Shown here piece by piece: positions 32,270-37,797 of a stretch of DNA of 37,797 nt. The first letter of the stretch is position 1, and each line of letters begins with the position of its first letter. Source of the stretch: Chryseobacterium polytrichastri (GTDB lineage: Bacteria > Bacteroidota > Bacteroidia > Flavobacteriales > Weeksellaceae); contig NZ_FRAV01000047.1 of the NCBI RefSeq assembly GCF_900142445.1, positions 1 to 37,797 of the forward strand, written 5' to 3'. The position numbers and the translations under genes are program-made. The notes beneath the pieces are model-generated. The model was given only the letters and a program-made list of their open reading frames with translations. It was not told the DNA's origin and did no database searches.

Positions 32270-33011
32270 CTCTTAATTCTTTTCCGGTTAATGAAATGAA
32301 AACATCTTCTAAGTTTTCGGCACTGGCAACTCTGTTCACCAATTCTTCGGGAGTTCCAACAGCATGGATTTTCCCATGATCAATGATCGCAATTTTTGTA
32401 CAGAATTCTTCAGCCTCAGAAAGGTGATGTGAGGTATAAATGATGCACGTTCCTTTTTTATTTAAATCTAAAAGATAATCAATAATTGTTTTTTTAGACT
32501 GAACATCAACACCGACAGTAGGTTCATCAAGAAACAAGACTTTAGGATTGTGAAGTGTTCCTGCAATAAGGTTGCAACGGCGTTTCATTCCTCCTGAGAA
32601 TTGTTCTACTTTTTTATCTGCGAATTTTGATAACCCCATAAGTTCTAAAGATTCATCAATCGCGATTTTTAATTTTTTATGAGGTAAACCATACAGGCTT
32701 CCGAAGAACATTAAGTTTTCTTTCGCTGTAAGCGTAGGGTATAATGCATATTCCTGAGGGACAATTCCAATGATTTGTTTTAATTTAAAACCATCTTTTT
32801 GAGGAGATAATCCGTTGATCTTAAAAGTTCCTGAAGTAGGTTTTATCAACCCGGAGAGCATAGAAATTAATGTTGTTTTTCCTGCTCCGTTAGGCCCCAG
32901 AATTCCGTAGATTTCGTTTTGATTAATATTCAACGAGATATCATTTACAGAAAACTCTTCTGCATGCTTGTATTTTTTATACAGGTTTTTTATTTCAATG
33001 ATGTTCTCCAC
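32256..33011 (-). CDS. ABC transporter ATP-binding protein
   Basis: 251 residues with all ATPase motifs: Walker A GPNGAGKTT at 39-47, signature FSGGMKRR (about 140), Walker B LFLDEPTVGVD and the switch histidine in YTSHHLSE. The C-terminal ENLEDVFISLTGKELRD end is typical of the DrrA-like ABC-2 subfamily. It energises the permease at 30998-32269, overlapping it by 14 bases, and follows the BtrH-like gene by one base. The substrate is not readable from the ATPase. Confidence 0.92.
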   Translation of the reverse strand: MENIIEIKNLYKKYKHAEEFSVNDISLNINQNEIYGILGPNGAGKTTLISMLSGLIKPTSGTFKINGLSPQKDGFKLKQIIGIVPQEYALYPTLTAKENLMFFGSLYGLPHKKLKIAIDESLELMGLSKFADKKVEQFSGGMKRRCNLIAGTLHNPKVLFLDEPTVGVDVQSKKTIIDYLLDLNKKGTCIIYTSHHLSEAEEFCTKIAIIDHGKIHAVGTPEELVNRVASAENLEDVFISLTGKELRDVVV

Positions 33012-33012
33012 G

Positions 33013-34008
33013 TTAAATTGCTTTTCTCAGTTTTTTATAGAAAGCCTCTTCCAGATCAGCAATATGAAGCATCGATTTTGAAAGCTCCTGATAGATATTG
33101 CTTTTTGAATTTCTGTTTTTGTAAACTCTTGCAATATCTACTGCAAAATCTCTCCAAAGATCACCAATAGCGGTAATTTCTTTAGACAGTTCTTTTAGCT
33201 CGTCATTCTTAAGAATTACGGCAGCCTCCTGTAAAAAAGCGCCATAAATAAATCTGAAACCGCCACCGCCGGTTCCAATTTCTTCCTGCATTCTGATGAG
33301 TTGCCCCAGATAATGGTTGGTCACTTTCGTACCTTTTTTATCAGCCCATTTCGGGATACTTTTCGCTACCCATCTCATGGCTTTTACCCCAATAAGCGGA
33401 ACGGGAGCCAACATATTTTTGCAAGTATCTTTGATCCCTTTTTTTATGGCTTCTTCTATATTTACATTCTCAGGAATGTAAGTAGGGTAGTACATATGGC
33501 CTTTGGGAGGAAGTGCTCCTTTGGCATATCTTACTTTTTCCAATTCGGCTTCGGAAAGGGAAGTGGTGTAATCCATCACGGGATCACTGATCAAAAATCT
33601 TCCGTCTTCTTTTCCGTAAACGACCAAATTGTGGGCGTTGAAATGGAATTTATATTCTTCAGGAAAATACGTAAGATTAAAAACTCCAACTTGTAAACCT
33701 GTCGGCACATTATTTTCTAAATTTCTTTCTAACGCTGATTGTGCGTCTTTAGGATTCGAAAATTTTTCTCTTTTAATTTTAATTCCCAGTCTTTTTGCGG
33801 CTTTGCTGAAAATAGCTCCCGGCATTGGCCTGTAGCTGAAACCTGGGGCGAAATTTACTTTTAAAAAAGGTAAATACACGAAAAATAACCCCGAACCAAT
33901 TCCGAAGATCATCGGTTCGCTGAGTTTTAGCCCTTTGTTTATTAGTAAATTAGAGGCAACACCGTTTTCGCAATGCGCAGTTTGATGGTGTTCAAAATTA
34001 AGTTTCAT
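33013..34008 (-). CDS. BtrH-like acyltransferase (BtrH_N/DUF4872)
   Basis: 331 residues of the BtrH N-terminal domain plus DUF4872 family. The likely cysteine nucleophile is C13 in HCENG, with FHFNAHNLVVYG (H122/H126) and ISDP (D142) as histidine and acid. BtrH of butirosin synthesis moves an acyl group from a carrier protein to an amine of the antibiotic. By analogy this enzyme could transfer the polyene acyl chain from a carrier protein to an alcohol or amine acceptor, such as the resorcinol part of flexirubin. It is separated by one base from the ABC ATPase gene, and by a 55-base spacer with a palindrome from the small upstream gene. The acceptor is an inference. Confidence 0.82.
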   Translation of the reverse strand: MKLNFEHHQTAHCENGVASNLLINKGLKLSEPMIFGIGSGLFFVYLPFLKVNFAPGFSYRPMPGAIFSKAAKRLGIKIKREKFSNPKDAQSALERNLENNVPTGLQVGVFNLTYFPEEYKFHFNAHNLVVYGKEDGRFLISDPVMDYTTSLSEAELEKVRYAKGALPPKGHMYYPTYIPENVNIEEAIKKGIKDTCKNMLAPVPLIGVKAMRWVAKSIPKWADKKGTKVTNHYLGQLIRMQEEIGTGGGGFRFIYGAFLQEAAVILKNDELKELSKEITAIGDLWRDFAVDIARVYKNRNSKSNIYQELSKSMLHIADLEEAFYKKLRKAI

Positions 34009-34026
34009 TCGTTGCTTGATTTTACC

Positions 34027-34059
34027 AAACCTTCAAGGTTTTTAAAACCTTGAAGGTTT
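34027..34059. repeat. 33-base perfect palindrome, copy 3 of 3
   Basis: AAACCTTCAAGGTTTT (34027-34042) and AAAACCTTGAAGGTTT (34044-34059) are exact reverse complements around a single T. The core differs from copies 1 and 2 by replacing CTTGTCAAGG with CTTCAAGG. It fills the 55-base spacer between the BtrH-like gene and the small gene upstream of it; it might attenuate transcription after the first gene of the operon. Confidence 0.65.
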
Positions 34060-34063
34060 CTAT

Positions 34064-34468
34064 TTATTTACCGTTGAAATTTTTTAATTCATCCACTGAA
34101 ATCCCGAATGCATCGGCATATTTTTTCAGTACGGATTCGCTTAGTGTCTTAAATACTTTTGGTTTTGCGTGTCTCTTTACTCTCCATTGCCACATTCCGG
34201 CGTAGGAAGCAAGAACTTGTAAATCCATTTTATTCAGTTCCATGAAATAAACAATCGGACTCGCTATATTATTGGCAACATCTTGTTTGGCTTCTTCTAT
34301 TCTTTCATTAATTAAGGCTAAAGATTCATCCAAAGCGGCTTTTTTAACGTCCCAACCAATGCTGTTTGCCGTTGTATAATTATTGTTTTCATCAGTCACG
34401 TACAACACTTCGGTCATGTTAGCTGACTTCAAGTTGCTTTCGTCCTGAGGAAGATCTTGTTTTTTCAC
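34064..34468 (-). CDS. Small conserved-looking protein at the head of the operon
   Basis: 134 residues, no signal peptide and no membrane segment. It seems mostly helical: an acidic N-terminus, then DESLALINERIEEAKQDVANNIASPIVYFMELNKMDLQVLASYAG in the middle, and a basic tail (WRVKRHAKPKVFKTL) before SISVDELKNF-like sequence. I recall similar small proteins opening this module in flexirubin clusters but can name no family. Being the first gene of the long minus-strand operon and followed by a palindrome, it may be a regulator or a partner of the BtrH-like enzyme; the sequence shows neither. Confidence 0.7.
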   Translation of the reverse strand: MKKQDLPQDESNLKSANMTEVLYVTDENNNYTTANSIGWDVKKAALDESLALINERIEEAKQDVANNIASPIVYFMELNKMDLQVLASYAGMWQWRVKRHAKPKVFKTLSESVLKKYADAFGISVDELKNFNGK

Positions 34469-34718
34469 CTAAATATTTTTAAGTTGTAGATTTCAGATGA
34501 AAAAAAATTCATCTGTTTTGTGATTAACTTTATCAATCGGCTAAAATAGTGAAAATAGATTATATGTAAATTATATTATTTTTTGATGATATCATGTGGG
34601 TTTTAGTAGATAAAACATGACAAAATCTCTCACAATTGTAAATAAATAATCTGTAACAAGTATAAGACAAAGCCAGACTAATACATTTTAAAAGAAATTT
34701 GATTAAATAAATAATATT

Positions 34719-37631
34719 ATGAAGAAATTTTTTATTTCTGTTTCGCTATTTTGCATGTTGAGTGCGATGGCTCAGAAATTTGAAACACAAAAGCTGACGG
34801 ACAGTCAAGGGTATACCTACGAAACGGTAAAAAACGATCAGTCAGGTGTAAGAGTGTATACATTAAAGAACGGGTTGAAAGTATATCTGGCTAAAAATGA
34901 AGATGCACCAAGAATTCAAACCTATATTCCTGTAAGAACGGGGTCAAATAATGATCCTAGCGACAATACAGGATTGGCTCATTATCTAGAGCATATGGTT
35001 TTCAAAGGAACTTCACATTTAGGAACTCAGGATTGGGCAAAAGAAAAAGTGTTGCTTCAACAAATTTCTGATCTTTATGAGCAACATAAAGCAGAAAAAG
35101 ATCCTGAAAAGAAGAAGGCACTTTACAAAAAAATAGACGAGGTTTCTCAGGAAGCATCTAAATATGCAATTGCTAATGAATATGATAAAGCAATTTCATC
35201 TTTAGGAGCTACAGGAACTAACGCTCATACTTGGTTGGATGAAACGGTTTATAAAAATAATATTCCAGCAAACGAACTTGAGAAATGGCTTAAAGTAGAA
35301 AAAGAACGTTTTTCTGAATTGGTTTTACGTCTTTTCCATACAGAGTTGGAAGCGGTTTATGAAGAGTATAATAGAGCTCAGGATAACGACGGACGTTTGG
35401 TGAATTATGCTTTAATGGAAGCGCTTTTCCCGAAACATCCCAACGGACAGCAAACTACAATCGGAACTTCAGAACATTTGAAAAGCCCTTCAATGGTAGC
35501 GATTCATAAATATTTTGACACATATTATGTTCCTAATAATATGGCAGTTGTTTTGGTTGGAGATTTAGATTATGATAAAACGATAAAGTTGGTTGATCAG
35601 TATTTTGGTTCTTTCAAATACAAAGAATTACCAATGAAAAAAATGGTAACAGAAGCTCCAATGACGTCAATTGTTACCAGAACAGTAAAAAGTCCGTCTA
35701 CAGCAAGAATGACAATGGCTTGGAGAACCGATTCTTACGGGACTCAGGAAGCAAGATTGGCTGATGTTGTTGCTGAAATCTTAAGCAACAGAGGCGATGC
35801 AGGTTTAATTGATCTTAATATTAATCAAAAACAAAAGACACTAGGAGCAGGCGCATACGAATCTCCATTTAAGATGTATGGTTCTTTTGCTTTGTCGGTA
35901 ACTCCTAAAGAAGGACAAAGTTTTGATGATGCTAAAAAATTATTATTAGACCAGGTTGATTTAATTAAAAAAGGTCAATTCCCTGATTGGATGCTGAAAG
36001 CGATCGTGAATGACAAGAAAGTTCAGAGAATGAAGACTTGGGAAACGGCAGACGGTTTGGCAACCAATCTTTACGATACTTATATCAACGGAAGAACTTG
36101 GCAGCAGGAATTGGACGAAATCAATGAATATGAAAAGATTTCAAAGGCAGATGTTGTAAAATTTGCTAACGAATTTTTCAAAGATAATTATGTAGTTGTT
36201 TACAAAGAAAAAGGAGTAAATGATAAATTGGTTCGTGTGCAGAATCCGGGAATTACGCCGATTAAATTGAACAGAGATGCTCAATCACCTTTCTTAAAAG
36301 AAGTTTTAGCCATAAAACCAACTGAAATTAAACCTGAATTTATTGATTATAAAACAGCAATACAAACGTCTCAGATTAAAGATAAGAAAGTAAGCTTTGT
36401 AAAAAATAAGTATAACGAAATTGCTCAGGTTAATTATATTTTCCCTTTTGGAACAGATAATGACAAAGAATTATCTCTTGCTATAACAGCTTTGGAATAT
36501 TTGGGAACAGATAAATATTCACCTGAACAATTGAAAGAGGAATTCTACAAACTTGGAATTTCAAACAGTTTCAGAACTTCAAATGACCAAACGGTGATCA
36601 CGTTGAGCGGACTTGAAAGTAATATGAAAAAAGGTGTTGAACTGATGAATCATTGGCTGACGAACGTAAAGGCTGATAAAGCAATTTATGATCAGACAGT
36701 TAAAACAATGCTGGAGACTAGAGAAGCTGTGAAGAAAGACAAGACGAGAATTATGGCTGCATTGAGTAATTATGCGAAATACGGGAAAGATTCAAGGATG
36801 ACGGATATCGTTTCTAAAGAGCGTTTGCAAAGCATTAATATTGATGATTTGATGAAAAAAATCAAAACGATTAATCAATATCCTTATGAAATTTTCGTTT
36901 ACGGACAAGATCAGAAAAGCTTAGTAAAAGCAGTTGAGCCTTATATTGTAAGTGCGACTTTACAGCCTGCAAAAGCAAAGGTGTATGCTGAACCTGCAAC
37001 TGAAGGAAAAGTATATTTCACCAATTATGACATGGTGCAAATGGAAATGTCTAAAATTGCAAAAGGGAGCAATGTAAATCTTGGTAACTTCGGAAAAGCT
37101 AATGTTTTCAATGAATATTTCGGACGTGGTTTATCTTCTATCGTTTTTCAGGAGATCAGAGAAAGTAAATCGTTGGCATATTCTGCATATGTTTCTTATG
37201 CAAACGCAACCGAAAGTAATCATCCGAACTATGTTACTAATTACATCGGAACACAATCAAACAAACTTCCGTTGGCAGTAACAGCGATGAATGACTTGAT
37301 GGCTCAGTTGCCACAAATTCCGACACAATTCGAAAATTCAAAAGGTTCTGCATTAAAACAGATTGCATCCAACAGAATCAACAGAACGAGTATTTTCTTT
37401 AATCAATTATCTCTAAAAAAATTAGGAGTGGATTATGATATCAGAAAAGATATTTATGCTGAGATTCAGGGATTGAGCTTGCCTCAGTTGACCAATTTCT
37501 ATGATACTGAAGTTAAGCCATTGAAATACAATACCGCTATCATCGGTAAAAAAGAAAATCTGAATATGGAATCTATTAATAAAATGGGAGAATTTAAAGA
37601 GGTAACTCTTGAGGAAATCTTTGGGTATTAA
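34719..37631 (+). CDS. M16 family zinc metallopeptidase, secreted
   Basis: 970 residues, a duplicated M16 (pitrilysin/insulinase-like) protein with a signal peptide of about 19 residues (ending AMAQ). The inverted zinc motif HxxEH is H88-Y-L-E91-H92, with the third ligand glutamate in ELEAVYEEYNRA about 130 residues on. A second M16 half (about 540-960) lacks the zinc motif, as is normal. It is a stand-alone gene divergent from the pigment operon across a 250-base spacer (34469-34718) in which I see no gene and only weak promoter-like sequence (TACATTTT near 34682). Its job is periplasmic or outer-membrane peptide degradation; no tie to pigment synthesis is suggested. Confidence 0.9.
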   Translation: MKKFFISVSLFCMLSAMAQKFETQKLTDSQGYTYETVKNDQSGVRVYTLKNGLKVYLAKNEDAPRIQTYIPVRTGSNNDPSDNTGLAHYLEHMVFKGTSHLGTQDWAKEKVLLQQISDLYEQHKAEKDPEKKKALYKKIDEVSQEASKYAIANEYDKAISSLGATGTNAHTWLDETVYKNNIPANELEKWLKVEKERFSELVLRLFHTELEAVYEEYNRAQDNDGRLVNYALMEALFPKHPNGQQTTIGTSEHLKSPSMVAIHKYFDTYYVPNNMAVVLVGDLDYDKTIKLVDQYFGSFKYKELPMKKMVTEAPMTSIVTRTVKSPSTARMTMAWRTDSYGTQEARLADVVAEILSNRGDAGLIDLNINQKQKTLGAGAYESPFKMYGSFALSVTPKEGQSFDDAKKLLLDQVDLIKKGQFPDWMLKAIVNDKKVQRMKTWETADGLATNLYDTYINGRTWQQELDEINEYEKISKADVVKFANEFFKDNYVVVYKEKGVNDKLVRVQNPGITPIKLNRDAQSPFLKEVLAIKPTEIKPEFIDYKTAIQTSQIKDKKVSFVKNKYNEIAQVNYIFPFGTDNDKELSLAITALEYLGTDKYSPEQLKEEFYKLGISNSFRTSNDQTVITLSGLESNMKKGVELMNHWLTNVKADKAIYDQTVKTMLETREAVKKDKTRIMAALSNYAKYGKDSRMTDIVSKERLQSINIDDLMKKIKTINQYPYEIFVYGQDQKSLVKAVEPYIVSATLQPAKAKVYAEPATEGKVYFTNYDMVQMEMSKIAKGSNVNLGNFGKANVFNEYFGRGLSSIVFQEIRESKSLAYSAYVSYANATESNHPNYVTNYIGTQSNKLPLAVTAMNDLMAQLPQIPTQFENSKGSALKQIASNRINRTSIFFNQLSLKKLGVDYDIRKDIYAEIQGLSLPQLTNFYDTEVKPLKYNTAIIGKKENLNMESINKMGEFKEVTLEEIFGY

Positions 37632-37749
37632 TTTTCATAGTAATAATGATATTGAAAGTGGGGTAGAAATGCCTCACTTTTTATTTGAGTAACTTTTAAA
37701 TGTTTTGACTAGTCCTAAAATAGGTTTACAAGTTATCAATTAAGATACG

Positions 37750-37781
37750 AATCCGGAAGATTTTACTTTTCCGGATTTTTT
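37750..37781. terminator. Intrinsic terminator near the right edge
   Basis: AATCCGGAA (37750-37758) and TTCCGGATT (37769-37777) form a perfect nine-base stem around a ten-base loop, followed by TTTT. It lies 119 bases after the M16 stop. It may end that transcript or belong to a gene beyond the window. Confidence 0.7.
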
Positions 37782-37797
37782 ATGCATCATTTCCGGT

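Noticed and set aside
1..37797. CRISPR array, tRNA, rRNA or riboswitch
   Set aside because: No regularly spaced direct repeats with unique spacers, no cloverleaf-type sequence and no recognisable riboswitch core were seen in the intergenic regions.

Overview
The window looks like a chromosomal segment from a pigmented member of the Flavobacteriia, most like Chryseobacterium or a close relative. The grounds are low GC, weak ribosome binding sites, TAnnTTTG-type promoter boxes, a type IX secretion C-terminal domain, WG repeats, a tyrosine ammonia-lyase that closely resembles the Flavobacterium johnsoniae enzyme as I remember it, and several intergenic repeat families typical of that group. No tRNA, rRNA, CRISPR array, phage gene or insertion-sequence transposase was seen.

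The core, about 2.2 to 34.5 kb, is a biosynthetic gene cluster for an aryl polyene pigment of the flexirubin type. The left arm (2175-17169) is mostly on the + strand. It holds a PaaK-like aryl acid ligase, two paralogous small secreted proteins, a flavin-dependent halogenase-like oxidoreductase (the only minus-strand gene of this arm), tyrosine ammonia-lyase, a WG-repeat protein, a FabG ketoreductase, a ketosynthase, an acyl carrier protein, an LpxL/HtrB-type acyltransferase, a CrtI-like oxidoreductase, a C45/AAT-like hydrolase or acyltransferase lipoprotein, a small membrane protein and a secreted alpha/beta hydrolase. A two-gene module (17397-20540: diheme cytochrome lipoprotein and a type IX-secreted FG-GAP/ASPIC protein) lies between the arms and has no obvious pigment role.

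The right arm (34468 down to 20612, all minus strand) looks like one long operon with many overlaps. In transcription order it encodes a small conserved-looking protein, a BtrH-like acyltransferase, an ABC-2 exporter (ATPase and permease), a hotdog thioesterase, a ketosynthase, a half-size ketosynthase-like protein, a small secreted protein of unknown role, a second acyl carrier protein, a ketosynthase plus a catalytically dead partner (chain-length-factor type), a NodB polysaccharide deacetylase, LolA, a lipoprotein, an outer-membrane beta-barrel, a FabZ-like dehydratase, a small exported protein and a GT2-DUF2062 protein.

Proposed logic: tyrosine is deaminated to 4-coumarate, activated by the ligase and loaded on a carrier protein. 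It is extended by the ketosynthase/CLF pair with FabG and the FabZ-like dehydratase, tailored by the halogenase-like and CrtI-like enzymes, transferred by one of the acyltransferases and moved to the outer membrane by the ABC/LolA set. The dialkylresorcinol genes darA and darB expected for a complete flexirubin are not in the window.

The flanks are ordinary: an M23 peptidase on the left and an M16 peptidase on the right. The intergenic DNA is rich in dispersed repeats. Two of these repeats lie inside coding sequences and are translated in frame (13802-13880 and 29895-29928), which is the most unusual structural observation here.
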